A DNA stretch of 16,809 bases from UBA7398 sp964597305 (GCA_964597305.1 CAZQWU010000027.1:1-16809); one strand, 5' to 3'. Counted from the stretch's first letter, positions 6,763 to 14,654 are shown. Program-made: numbers and translations. Notes: generated by a model not told the origin, from the letters alone.

Positions 6763-8445
6763 TCACACCTCTATGACAACCGGAACAATCATTGGTCGTC
6801 GACGATGTTCTTGTCCTACCCAACTGCCCACAGTTTTTCGCATCACTTGTGAGAGTTGATGAGTTCCATTGACACCTTCCGAGACAGCGTGTGCTAGAGC
6901 TTTTTCAATCCGCTCTTTCACTTCATCAAAGAGCGCTGCTTCTTCAGCAAATCCACGCGCGTGAATATCGGGGCCAGCAACTATTTTTCCTGTCTGAGAT
7001 TCAATGACGACAATGACTGAGATGAATCCTTCTTCGCCCAGGATACGTCGATCTTTTAACGAAGTTTCCGTAACATCGCCAATATTCTGACCATCAACGT
7101 AAACGTAGCCAACCGGATATGCACCAGCGACCGATACTTTTCCAGCGGCGAGATCAATAGCGACGCCATTATCAACCACAATCGTGTTCTTCTTCGCAAC
7201 GCCAGTTTGAATTGCAAGATCTGCGTTTGCTTTCATATGGCGCCACTCTCCATGTACCGGCATCACATGTCGAGGTTTTACAACGTTGTAGCAATAGAGA
7301 AGTTCCCCTGATGATGCGTGGCCTGAGACATGTACTAGCGCGTTTGCTTTATGGACAACGCGGGCGCCGAATCGTGTTAATTCATTGATCACGCGATAGA
7401 CCGGTGCTTCATTTCCCGGTATTAATGATGAAGCAAGGATGACGGTATCGCCTTCGCCCACACGAATTTGATGATCGCCATTAGCCATTCGCGATAGCGC
7501 AGCAAGTGGTTCACCTTGTGAGCCTGTACATATCAATACGAGATTGTCACCGTACTGATCGATCTCTTTTTCTTCTATCAACGTGTTAGGTGGAATTGTC
7601 AGGTAACCCATCTCAGCTGCAAGATTCATATTACGAACCATCGAGCGTCCAATAAAAACCGCTTTTCGTCGATGTGCGCTGGCGCTATTAATCACCTGTT
7701 GCACGCGATGGACATGCGAGGCAAAGGAAGCAACAATCACGCGGCGTTGGGTAGAACCGATTACTCGATCGAGTACTGGCGCAATTTCGCGCTCGGACGT
7801 TGTAAATCCGGGGACATCTGCGTTAGTGGAATCCACCATAAAAAGATCGACTCCATCTTGGCCAAGTCGGGCAAAGGTTTCGAGATCTGTGAGGCGACCA
7901 TCGAGTGGAATTTGATCCATTTTGAAATCGCCGGTGTGAAGAACCGTGCCCGCACTTGTATGGAGTGCAACAGCGAGCGCATCGGGAATGGAGTGATTTA
8001 CTGCAACATATTCCAATTCAAACGGCCCCACTTTTTCTCGTGTTCCTTCTTTTACTTCATGAGTAATGGCGGTGATCCGATGTTCTTTTAACTTCGCTTT
8101 AATAAACGCAAGCGTCAGCGCCGAACCAATGATCGGAATATCGCTCCGTTCTCGAAGTAAATAAGGAACAGCGCCAATATGATCTTCGTGGCCATGGGTA
8201 AGAAAAATGGCAACAACATCATCGAGTCGGTCTCGTATCGGTGAGAAATCGGGCAAGATTAAATCGATACCGGGTTGACTTTCGTCGGGGAAAAGTACGC
8301 CAACATCAACAATAAGTAGTTTTCCTTCATATTCGAAGACCGTCATGTTTCGACCGACTTCGCCTAACCCACCAAGCGCAACGATGCGCAGAGTATTTTT
8401 TTCCAGTCGCGAAGGCAGCCCTAGATCGGGATGCGGATGATTCAT
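6763..8445 (-). CDS. rnj: Ribonuclease J
   Basis: A 560-residue metallo-beta-lactamase/beta-CASP ribonuclease with 5'-3' exonuclease and endonuclease activity in mRNA decay and rRNA maturation. The metal-binding motif THGHEDH (83-89) is intact, with NHS (H151), HTGDF (D173) and MPVHGE (H398). The beta-CASP region holds HVSGHASSGEL (372-382), and the C-terminal RNase J domain occupies about 450-560. Length matches actinobacterial RNase J. The ATG overlaps the dapA stop by one base (TAATG at 8443-8447). The thyX-dapA-rnj order is the same as in Mycobacterium (Rv2754c-Rv2752c) and Streptomyces, so annotation as RNase J rather than a generic beta-lactamase fold hydrolase is secure. PNPase, the other main decay exonuclease, is encoded in the same window. 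Confidence 0.95.
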   Translation of the reverse strand: MNHPHPDLGLPSRLEKNTLRIVALGGLGEVGRNMTVFEYEGKLLIVDVGVLFPDESQPGIDLILPDFSPIRDRLDDVVAIFLTHGHEDHIGAVPYLLRERSDIPIIGSALTLAFIKAKLKEHRITAITHEVKEGTREKVGPFELEYVAVNHSIPDALAVALHTSAGTVLHTGDFKMDQIPLDGRLTDLETFARLGQDGVDLFMVDSTNADVPGFTTSEREIAPVLDRVIGSTQRRVIVASFASHVHRVQQVINSASAHRRKAVFIGRSMVRNMNLAAEMGYLTIPPNTLIEEKEIDQYGDNLVLICTGSQGEPLAALSRMANGDHQIRVGEGDTVILASSLIPGNEAPVYRVINELTRFGARVVHKANALVHVSGHASSGELLYCYNVVKPRHVMPVHGEWRHMKANADLAIQTGVAKKNTIVVDNGVAIDLAAGKVSVAGAYPVGYVYVDGQNIGDVTETSLKDRRILGEEGFISVIVVIESQTGKIVAGPDIHARGFAEEAALFDEVKERIEKALAHAVSEGVNGTHQLSQVMRKTVGSWVGQEHRRRPMIVPVVIEV

Positions 8446-9332
8446 TACTTAAGGACCACGCCTCCTTGACGTAAATCCTCACGAAGTTGATTTATTTGCT
8501 CTGCCGTTGCTCGTACTAAAGGAAGTCGAACGTAACCGTCAGCAAGTCCCAGCATTGTCAACGCTGCCTTCGTGAGAATTGCACCTTGCGTGCGGAATGT
8601 ACCGGTATAAACCGGAAGCAGTTGTTGATGTATTTGCGTTGCACGCTCGGCATTGCCACCAAACCAAGCATCTAACATTTCGCGCAAATTTTTCCCGACC
8701 GTATGCCCGCAGACTGAAACAAAACCAACGGCGCCAACCGAGAGCAACGGTAAATTCAAAATGTCATCACCGGAGTACACCGGGATTCCAGAACGTTTAA
8801 TCACCCATGACGTTGATGCAACATCACCTTTTGCATCTTTGAGCGCAACAATCTTGGGATGTTCAGCTAATTTCACGATGGTATCTGGCTCGATTTGCAC
8901 ACCAGTACGACCTGGAATGTCATAGAGCATCACATTGAGATCGGTTGCTTCCGCCATTGCAATGAAATGTGCTGCGATGCCAAGCTGCGGCGGTTTGTTG
9001 TAATACGGAGTGACAACCAGAAGGCCATCAGCTCCTGCCTCGGCAGCCATTTTTGCTTGTTCAATCGAGTGAGAAGTTTCGTTATTGCCGGCACCTGCGA
9101 TAACAAATTTATCTTTGCCGACTATCGCCTTTACTCTTTTAATTATGGCAACTTTTTCTTCATCGCTTGTTGTTGGCGCTTCGCCAGTTGTGCCATTGAC
9201 AACGATGCCATCGTGACCTGAAGCAACGAGGTGATGCACAACTTTCTCGAGCGCATCCCAATCAATGGTGAGATCTGCCTTAAATGGCGTCACCATGGCG
9301 GTTAATAACCGACCGAATGGTGGTGTAATCAT
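8445..9332 (-). CDS. dapA: 4-hydroxy-tetrahydrodipicolinate synthase
   Basis: A 295-residue class I aldolase-type enzyme that condenses pyruvate with aspartate semialdehyde, the first committed step to diaminopimelate and lysine. Key residues are visible: NGTTGE (46-51; T48/T49), PYYNKP (109-114; Y111), the active-site YDIPGRTG (137-144; Y137, R142) and the Schiff-base lysine in ALKDAKGD (K165). The length is standard. It lies 18 bases after thyX and overlaps rnj at its stop, so thyX-dapA-rnj forms one unit. The next pathway enzyme, DapB, is encoded about 3.3 kb away in the same direction but in a separate unit. No feedback-site assessment is possible by eye. The ATG at 9332 places the family-typical GRLLTAMVTPF right after the start. 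Confidence 0.95.
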   Translation of the reverse strand: MITPPFGRLLTAMVTPFKADLTIDWDALEKVVHHLVASGHDGIVVNGTTGEAPTTSDEEKVAIIKRVKAIVGKDKFVIAGAGNNETSHSIEQAKMAAEAGADGLLVVTPYYNKPPQLGIAAHFIAMAEATDLNVMLYDIPGRTGVQIEPDTIVKLAEHPKIVALKDAKGDVASTSWVIKRSGIPVYSGDDILNLPLLSVGAVGFVSVCGHTVGKNLREMLDAWFGGNAERATQIHQQLLPVYTGTFRTQGAILTKAALTMLGLADGYVRLPLVRATAEQINQLREDLRQGGVVLK

Positions 9333-9350
9333 GCGCTAAGGCTACCGCTA

Positions 9351-10073
9351 TTACGGCGCTACACGACCAGACTTTTCGAAGGCAGCGTAGGTCAAGGGCA
9401 TCAGTTTCGCGAAATGCGCTTCCATTTTCTCTGCGACCATCTCAATTTCGCGTTGCGGATAACTGGGGAAATGTGATCCTTCGCGACTGGTCCTCAACGA
9501 TAAGAAATTCATAAGCGCTCGCGCATTCATCGTCACATACATTGATGAATACAAACCCACTGGCAGTACAGTGCGCGCAACTTCTCGAGCAATTCCTGCA
9601 TCAAGCATCGCCTGATAACTCTCATACGACTTTTCATACGCCGCCTTCATTGCTTTTATCGACACCTCGTATTGCTCACTCGTTCCATCGACAAAGACAT
9701 AGTGGCCAGTTTTACCGGTTTGTACCAACTTACGTTCTTTGTTAGGTACATAAAAAACTGGTCGAAGTTCTCGATATCGTCCGCTCTCTTCGTTATACGA
9801 GGCGATGCGATGGCGCATAAATTCACGGAATACAAATATTGGCGCAGAGATAAAGAAGGTCATGGAGGTATGTTCAAATGGTGAACCGTGTCTCTCCCGA
9901 GCTAAATAATTAATTAAGCCGGCAGAGCGTGATGGATCTTCATTGATCTCCTCGAGTGAATTTTCACCTGCGGTAGAAACTCGAGCTGCCCAAATAACAT
10001 CTGCATCACTTGCACTTGCTTTTACCAACTCAACTGTGACATCGTCACGGAAAACAATCTCTGGATGGCTCAC
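9351..10073 (-). CDS. thyX: Flavin-dependent thymidylate synthase ThyX
   Basis: A 240-residue FAD-dependent thymidylate synthase, converting dUMP to dTMP with methylenetetrahydrofolate and NADPH. The diagnostic RHR-x7-S motif is at residues 87-97 (RHRIASYNEES), preceded by FEHTSMTFFISAPIFVFREFM. Further conserved parts are REVARTVLPVGLYS (163-176) and NARALMNFLSLR (183-194). Length is close to mycobacterial ThyX (250). The start is GTG at 10073; no ATG is available in the right place. A TAGGGT element at 10081-10086 ends 7 bases before the GTG, which suggests a leaderless transcript (inference). The gene leads the thyX-dapA-rnj unit and is divergent from azlC. Confidence 0.95.
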   Translation of the reverse strand: MSHPEIVFRDDVTVELVKASASDADVIWAARVSTAGENSLEEINEDPSRSAGLINYLARERHGSPFEHTSMTFFISAPIFVFREFMRHRIASYNEESGRYRELRPVFYVPNKERKLVQTGKTGHYVFVDGTSEQYEVSIKAMKAAYEKSYESYQAMLDAGIAREVARTVLPVGLYSSMYVTMNARALMNFLSLRTSREGSHFPSYPQREIEMVAEKMEAHFAKLMPLTYAAFEKSGRVAP

Positions 10074-10134
10074 GAGCGCGACCCTATCTAGCCTGTTCTG
10101 GGGTTTCGGTGATTGATACGAGATACTTGCGAGC
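10074..10134. promoter_or_regulatory. Divergent thyX/azlC promoter region
   Basis: This 61-base gap must hold the promoters of both thyX (leftward) and azlC (rightward). Each gene starts with GTG, lacks a Shine-Dalgarno sequence, and has a -10-like hexamer ending exactly 7 bases before the start: TAGGGT at 10081-10086 on the minus strand for thyX, and GATACT at 10122-10127 on the plus strand for azlC. This geometry fits leaderless transcription, common in Actinobacteria. No convincing -35 boxes are visible. Confidence 0.4.
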
Positions 10135-10821
10135 GTGTCATCGGCAGATCAGGCTCATTCAGATTATCGACGCAGCGTTTTTCGCTATGCGATGAGCGTT
10201 GCCCTTCCCGTCGGTACCTACGGCATCGCATTTGGCGCATCTGGTATTGCCAATGGCTTTACCGTTCTACAAACCTGTTTGCTTTCACTTTTATTGTTTT
10301 CCGGAGCATCACAGTTTGCCTTTGTTGGTGTAATCGGCGCAGGTGGCACGCCATTAAGCGCCATCGCAACAAGTGGCTTACTTGGCATTCGCAATGGTTT
10401 ATATGCACTGCGCATGTCGCAATTGCTCCGCGCGGTGGGGTTGAAAAAATATTTTGCAGCACAACTTACAATCGATGAATCTACCGGTGTTGCACTTGCG
10501 CAAGAGGCGCGCGGTGAACCAGCGATGCGTTATGGATTTTGGGCAACCGGTATTGGTGTTTACGTTTTCTGGAATCTTTTTACCGCTCTCGGTGCCTACG
10601 GTGCGCAAGCGCTCGGTGATCCATCAGCGTGGGGGCTTGATGCGGCAGTTCCCGCTGCATTCCTCGGTTTAGTCTGGCCACGCTTAACCGATAAACGCAC
10701 ACAAAGTATCGCGATTATCGCAATGGCGTTGGCCACGCTGTTAGTGCCATTTGTTCCAGCAGGTGTGCCGATTATTGCAACGGTAGGTGTCGCTTTAATC
10801 TTTGGCTGGCGATCTCGATGA
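10135..10821 (+). CDS. azlC: AzlC-type branched-chain amino acid exporter, large subunit
   Basis: A 228-residue membrane protein of the AzlC/BrnF (LIV-E) family. With the small partner AzlD/BrnE it exports branched-chain amino acids (and methionine in Corynebacterium BrnFE). The family block is clear: ALPVGTYGIAFG near 23-34, LLLFSGASQFAFVGVIGAGG at about 52-71 and LLGIRNGLYALRMS at 82-95. Several hydrophobic segments follow (about 134-158, 168-182, 190-206, 210-224). The start is GTG at 10135 with no Shine-Dalgarno sequence, possibly leaderless. Its stop overlaps the azlD start (ATGA at 10818-10821). It and azlD are the only plus-strand genes in the window, inserted between thyX and ndh. The substrate is inferred from family only. 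No Lrp-type regulator lies beside it, unlike in Corynebacterium. Confidence 0.88.
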   Translation: MSSADQAHSDYRRSVFRYAMSVALPVGTYGIAFGASGIANGFTVLQTCLLSLLLFSGASQFAFVGVIGAGGTPLSAIATSGLLGIRNGLYALRMSQLLRAVGLKKYFAAQLTIDESTGVALAQEARGEPAMRYGFWATGIGVYVFWNLFTALGAYGAQALGDPSAWGLDAAVPAAFLGLVWPRLTDKRTQSIAIIAMALATLLVPFVPAGVPIIATVGVALIFGWRSR

Positions 10822-11111
10822 TGTCAGTGGTTTTAGTCAGCGCGCTCTGTTACCTTCTCAAAGTTATCGGCTACCTGATCCCTGAATCCTTTTTCGCTAA
10901 TCCACGTTTTCAGCGCATTAATATTTTAATTCCCGTCGTTCTACTCTCCTCATTGGTTGCAGTGCAAACGCTGAGCAAAAAATCTGAACTCGTGGTTGAT
11001 CATCGATTAGCCGGAGTTTTCGTCGCAGCGCTAGCGTTGAAGTTTAAAGCGCCATTTCCGGTGATGATGTTTTTAGCTGCCTTAACGAGCGCATTAATTT
11101 ATCGTTACTGA
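10818..11111 (+). CDS. azlD: AzlD-type branched-chain amino acid exporter, small subunit
   Basis: A 97-residue membrane protein of the AzlD/BrnE family, the obligate small partner of AzlC. It is almost entirely hydrophobic, with about four segments (roughly 3-20, 35-51, 64-76, 80-95), and has the typical length. Translation is coupled to azlC: the ATG at 10818 lies in the ATGA that contains the azlC TGA. A second ATG follows immediately at 10821, so the exact start is uncertain by one codon. The 3' end runs 7 bases into the convergent ndh gene, so there is no room for a shared terminator. Confidence 0.85.
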   Translation: MMSVVLVSALCYLLKVIGYLIPESFFANPRFQRINILIPVVLLSSLVAVQTLSKKSELVVDHRLAGVFVAALALKFKAPFPVMMFLAALTSALIYRY

Positions 11112-12334
11112 ATATCCATAATATGGCGATTACCGCGATCAAACGTGAGGTAGTTCCAGGTCCAATCAGCAATCGCGCCGATCTTGTTACGTCCCCCCAA
11201 TAAGTAAAAAAGATGGAGCCAGAGCCAGGCATACCAAGCAAGAGTTCCACGTAATTTCACTGGGCCTACTTCAACAACTGCTTTATGGCGACCAATAGTG
11301 GCCATTGATCCTTTATCACGATACACAAATGGTTTGAGAGTTTGATTATTTTCGCTGGAGGCAATTTGTTGTTTCATAAACCGTCCTTGTTGCATCGCAA
11401 CTGGCGCGACCATCGGCAAGAATTTCCCAGCGTTTTGTACCGCCGCAATATCTCCGATTGCGAAAATGTATGGGTAATTTTCTAGCTGCAAAGTAGGAAG
11501 AACCGGAATGCGACCTTTAGCTAATGGCAAACGGAGTTTTGCTGCAGCAGGTTCGCCAGTCACGCCAGCAGCCCAGATGGTGATGTGTGAATCACGTGTG
11601 GTGCCATCAGTAAAAATTATTCGATCCGATTTCACCTCTTTTACCGCTGCGTGTGTGATGACCCGAACTCCGAGTTTCTGTAAATCTCGTTTGGTTCGTT
11701 CGGAAAGAGATGGTGAAAAAGTAGGCAGAACTCGCTCACCTGCCTCAATGAGATTTACTTCAATATTTTTTGCAGCAGACGCAAAATCAGAGGTGAGCGG
11801 ACCTTTTTTTAATTCGGCGATAGCACCTGCCATTTCAACTCCGGTCGGTCCACCTCCTACAACTGAAATAGATAACTGTGATGATTCAGTAAATCGGCAG
11901 AGATCTTCAAAGTGGCGCAAAATTGATGATCGAATGTCGAGCGCCTCAACCATGCTCTTCATTCCTAATGCATGTTCTTTTACGCCTTTGATACCAAAAT
12001 CGTTAGTCACCGACCCCAGCGCTACAACGAGATAATCGAAAGGAAGAACTTCACTGGAATCGAGCTTGATCGCTTTATTCTTATGATCTATTGCGATAGG
12101 TGAGCCCATCCGAAATTGAACGGATGTTTTTCGAAGTGCGCTACGAATGGGATGCGCAATGTGATCGGCTGCAAGACCGGCAGTTGATACTTGATAGAGC
12201 AAGGGAAGAAATGTCTGGAAATTATGGCGATCGACCACCATCACATCGCAAAAACTATCGAGGGTTTTTGCCGCAGTTAACCCGGCAAAGCCAGCGCCAA
12301 GCACGACAACCCGTGGACGGGTTGGTTTCTTCAT
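11105..12334 (-). CDS. ndh: Type II NADH dehydrogenase (NDH-2)
   Basis: A 409-residue single-subunit, non-proton-pumping NADH:quinone oxidoreductase of the inner membrane face. The FAD-binding Rossmann motif VVLGAGFAGL is at 10-19 and the NADH-binding VVGGGPTGVEMAG at 158-170. The second FAD contact FAIGDIAAV is at 291-299, followed by the quinone-site region PMVAPVAMQQGRFM (307-320). The C-terminal membrane-anchoring stretch WYAWLWLHLFYLLGGRNK (367-384) is typical of NDH-2. It is shorter than mycobacterial Ndh (about 460) but complete. The ATG overlaps the stop of the glutaredoxin-like gene (ATGA at 12331-12334), so the two are coupled. The 3' end overlaps convergent azlD by 7 bases. A sulfide:quinone reductase is less likely because the C-terminal anchor and AMQQG region fit NDH-2. 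Confidence 0.93.
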   Translation of the reverse strand: MKKPTRPRVVVLGAGFAGLTAAKTLDSFCDVMVVDRHNFQTFLPLLYQVSTAGLAADHIAHPIRSALRKTSVQFRMGSPIAIDHKNKAIKLDSSEVLPFDYLVVALGSVTNDFGIKGVKEHALGMKSMVEALDIRSSILRHFEDLCRFTESSQLSISVVGGGPTGVEMAGAIAELKKGPLTSDFASAAKNIEVNLIEAGERVLPTFSPSLSERTKRDLQKLGVRVITHAAVKEVKSDRIIFTDGTTRDSHITIWAAGVTGEPAAAKLRLPLAKGRIPVLPTLQLENYPYIFAIGDIAAVQNAGKFLPMVAPVAMQQGRFMKQQIASSENNQTLKPFVYRDKGSMATIGRHKAVVEVGPVKLRGTLAWYAWLWLHLFYLLGGRNKIGAIADWTWNYLTFDRGNRHIMDIQ

Positions 12335-12588
12335 AAAATACTAAATGCCTGAAGTTTCTCTTTGAGCGCGTTATCAGAAGGTTCTGTGAGATGAGAGCCA
12401 TCGGGAAAAATAATGACGGGAATGGATCGCATTCCACCATTAATTTGAATGACTTTCTCAGCAGCAGATTCATCGGCTTCAACGTCGATGTAGTGATACG
12501 CAACGTGATTTTCATCGAGGAACTTCTTGGATCGACGGCAATCGCCACACCAGGCTGCGCCGTACATTGTGATTTTTGCTTCTGACAT
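12331..12588 (-). CDS. Mycoredoxin-like glutaredoxin
   Basis: An 85-residue thioredoxin-fold protein. The active site WCGDCRRSK has C14 and C17, the cis-proline is in RSIPVIIFPDG (P57), and the GSHLTEPSD segment matches the glutathione/mycothiol-site region. Actinobacteria use mycothiol, and short glutaredoxin-like proteins with WC-x2-C of this kind, such as mycoredoxin-1, reduce mycothiol mixed disulfides; that role is inferred. The ATG at 12588 is preferred over an upstream TTG at 12621 because AAGGAG lies 6 bases before it, and because the shorter protein starts directly with the first beta strand (KITMYGAAWC). It overlaps ndh (ATGA), making a coupled redox pair. NrdH-type redoxin is an alternative, but no ribonucleotide reductase gene is near. 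Confidence 0.85.
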   Translation of the reverse strand: MSEAKITMYGAAWCGDCRRSKKFLDENHVAYHYIDVEADESAAEKVIQINGGMRSIPVIIFPDGSHLTEPSDNALKEKLQAFSIL

Positions 12589-12594
12589 TTCTAT

Positions 12595-12600
12595 CTCCTT
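12595..12600 (-). promoter_or_regulatory. Strong ribosome-binding site of the glutaredoxin gene
   Basis: AAGGAG on the minus strand, 6 bases before the ATG at 12588, is a near-perfect Shine-Dalgarno sequence. It decides the start codon against the upstream TTG at 12621. It is the strongest such site in the window, suggesting high translation of this gene and, by coupling, of ndh. Confidence 0.8.
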
Positions 12601-12620
12601 CGTTGATATTTCTTTTCTCA

Positions 12621-12659
12621 AGTTCGAGTTTTACAGTTCGAGAAAGTGTTCTAAGCCAA
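12621..12659 (-). promoter_or_regulatory. Direct repeat and candidate promoter before the glutaredoxin gene
   Basis: At the end of dapB, the minus-strand octamer CTCGAACT occurs twice, at 12635-12642 and 12621-12628, 14 bases apart. TTGGCT (12654-12659) and TGTAAA (12630-12635), spaced 18 bases, give a weak promoter match overlapping the first repeat. It could drive the glutaredoxin-ndh pair separately from dapB. The repeat is plain in the sequence; the promoter and regulatory role are inferred. Confidence 0.25.
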
Positions 12660-13368
12660 AGGTTAATCCTGGTCGAGATCCCACGCTTCGAATGCCAAGG
12701 AGTACGCCTGGCATAAAACCTGATCGATCAATCGAGTCATGGCGAATTGTTAACGTCTCACCTTGATCACCGAGAATGACTTCTTGATGCGCGACTAAAC
12801 CTCGCAGTCGCACCGAATGGATTGGCACATCTCCAACTTTGGCACCTCGGGCACCGGGAAGTGATTGCGCTGTTGCATCTGGCATCGCCGGACGTTGCGC
12901 TTTTTTACGAGCATCGGTAATTAATTCTGCTGTTCGCGCCGCAGTTCCACTTGGCGCATCCGCTTTGTTGGGATGGTGGAGTTCAATAATCTCTACTGAT
13001 TCAAAATGGTGAGCTGCTTTTGCGGCAAACTGCATCATTAAAACAGCGCCGAGGCCAAAGTTGGGTGCAATCAAGGCACCAACCGTAGGGTGATCTGCGA
13101 GCAACTGTTGTACGTGAGAAAGTTTCTTCTCGTCGAATCCGGTTGTACCTACAACAACATGAATGCCATGGGAAATTGCAAATTCAAGATTTTTCATTAC
13201 CGAGTCGGGATGGGTGAAATCGACAACAACATCAGCGCCTTTGAGTAATTCCAGTGAATCACCCAGATCTAATTCGGCAACAAGAGTGAGATCTGATTGC
13301 GCTTTAACGGTGCGAACAGTTTCAGCGCCCATTCGACCTTGCGCACCTAATACTGCAACCTTGATCAC
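12631..13368 (-). CDS. dapB: 4-hydroxy-tetrahydrodipicolinate reductase
   Basis: A 245-residue NAD(P)H-dependent reductase, the step after DapA in diaminopimelate/lysine synthesis. The N-terminal nucleotide-binding motif VLGAQGRMG is at 6-14 and VVDFTHPDS at 48-56, then VVGTTGFDE (72-80). The catalytic segment ELHHPNKADAPSGTA is at 129-143 (H131/H132, K135, SGT 140-142). VRLRGLVAHQEVILG is conserved near the C-terminus. Length is standard for the actinobacterial enzyme. The start is GTG at 13368, overlapping the M16 peptidase stop in GTGA (13365-13368), so translation is coupled. The peptidase-dapB adjacency is conserved in Streptomyces. All key residues are intact. Confidence 0.95.
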   Translation of the reverse strand: MIKVAVLGAQGRMGAETVRTVKAQSDLTLVAELDLGDSLELLKGADVVVDFTHPDSVMKNLEFAISHGIHVVVGTTGFDEKKLSHVQQLLADHPTVGALIAPNFGLGAVLMMQFAAKAAHHFESVEIIELHHPNKADAPSGTAARTAELITDARKKAQRPAMPDATAQSLPGARGAKVGDVPIHSVRLRGLVAHQEVILGDQGETLTIRHDSIDRSGFMPGVLLGIRSVGSRPGLTFGLEHFLEL

Positions 13369-14642
13369 GCCAACACCTTCTCAAATACCGATCCGCTCTT
13401 ATACGGACCCACTACCGCAAGCGTAGGAGATTTGGTCAAGTACTCGCTGGCAACCGCGCGGATCTGTTCGTTTGACACCTCTGAAATCTCTTTGAGAATC
13501 TGATCGAAGCCAAGAATTTCACCATAGACCAATTCGCTCTTGCCGATTCGACTCATCCGCGAGCCGGTATCTTCCTGACTTAGCACCAATGAACCTTTTA
13601 CCGCCCCTTGCGCGCGCACCATCTCTTCGTGAGTTAAACCATTGTGGGCAACATCGTGGAGCACATCGCGAATAATCTTGACAACATCTTTTGCTTTACT
13701 GGGATTACATCCAGCATAAAAACCAATCACACCTGAGCCCGCGAATTGCTGGGCATACGAGTACACCGAATATGCAAGACCACGCTTTTCCCGAATCTCT
13801 TGAAAGAGTCGCGACGACATTCCCCCGCCAAGGGCTGCCGAGAGAACGCTCATCGCAAATCGTCGATGATCATCACGTGGAACGCTCTCCATTCCTAAAA
13901 AGAGATGGGCTTGTTCGGTCGTGCGATGGAGTAATCCCACACGTGCTCGCGTCGGTACTTTCACATGGGCAGAGCGGCGAATTGAATACGTGGATGTCGC
14001 ACCGTCGAGAAACCCATCACGCGCCATCGCGCGAGAAACAAGCTCTACTACTCGTTTATGTTTGAGATTTCCGGCCACGGCAATAACGAGATCTGATGGT
14101 TGATACCGCGTTTTGTAATATTTATAAACAGTATTACGTGACATTCCCGTTATTGATTTCACTGACCCAAGAATGGGACGGCCAAGTTGAGTGTCGCCGT
14201 AATACGTCTCGGCAAAAAGATCGTGAATAAGATCGCTGGGATCATCATCGCGCATGGAAATTTCTTCGAGAACTACTTTTCGCTCTGCATCAACATCGTC
14301 TTTATTAACCAACGACGAGGTGATGAGTTCGGAGATCACATCAATCGCGAGCGGTAGATCGCTATCGATAACGCGAGCATAAAAACAGGTGTACTCCTTA
14401 CCGGTGAAAGCATTCATTTCACCGCCGACGGCTTCGATGGCCGAGGAGATATCAAGTGCGCTTCGAGTTGTGGTTCCTTTAAAAAGTAAATGTTCGAGGA
14501 AGTGGGATGCACCAGCAGTCGCCGCATTTTCATCACGCGACCCGACATTAACCCAGATTCCAAAAGCTGCGCTTCGAACGCCGGCAACTTCTTCAGTGAC
14601 AATACGAAGACCGCTCGGAAGAACGGTCTTACGTACAGTCAT
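13365..14642 (-). CDS. pepR: M16-family zinc metallopeptidase
   Basis: A 425-residue pitrilysin-family (M16B) processing-peptidase-like protein. The inverted zinc motif HFLEH (H47, E50, H51) is intact, and the third ligand is in RKVVLEEISMRDD (E127, 75 residues after H51). The C-terminal non-catalytic M16 half follows, with RLFQEIREKRGLAYSVYS at about 286-303 and GLTHEEMVRAQGAVKGSL. No signal peptide is seen, so it is presumably cytoplasmic. This is the gene called pepR next to gpsI/pnp in Mycobacterium and Streptomyces. The substrate is unknown. The ATG at 14642 is 12 bases after the pnp stop with no Shine-Dalgarno sequence. Its stop overlaps the dapB start, linking pnp, pepR and dapB in one unit. 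Confidence 0.92.
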   Translation of the reverse strand: MTVRKTVLPSGLRIVTEEVAGVRSAAFGIWVNVGSRDENAATAGASHFLEHLLFKGTTTRSALDISSAIEAVGGEMNAFTGKEYTCFYARVIDSDLPLAIDVISELITSSLVNKDDVDAERKVVLEEISMRDDDPSDLIHDLFAETYYGDTQLGRPILGSVKSITGMSRNTVYKYYKTRYQPSDLVIAVAGNLKHKRVVELVSRAMARDGFLDGATSTYSIRRSAHVKVPTRARVGLLHRTTEQAHLFLGMESVPRDDHRRFAMSVLSAALGGGMSSRLFQEIREKRGLAYSVYSYAQQFAGSGVIGFYAGCNPSKAKDVVKIIRDVLHDVAHNGLTHEEMVRAQGAVKGSLVLSQEDTGSRMSRIGKSELVYGEILGFDQILKEISEVSNEQIRAVASEYLTKSPTLAVVGPYKSGSVFEKVLA

Positions 14643-14654
14643 TGTTCTAACGAA

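Noticed and set aside
7672..8091. Plus-strand open frame of 139 codons
   Set aside because: It is antisense to the catalytic core of rnj, with no family resemblance.
11508..12035. Plus-strand open frame of 175 codons
   Set aside because: It lies wholly antisense to the well-conserved ndh gene and shows no recognisable domain.
12589..12621. Longer glutaredoxin start at TTG 12621 (96 residues)
   Set aside because: The extension adds an unconserved charged stretch and spans the strong AAGGAG site; the ATG at 12588 has ideal spacing.
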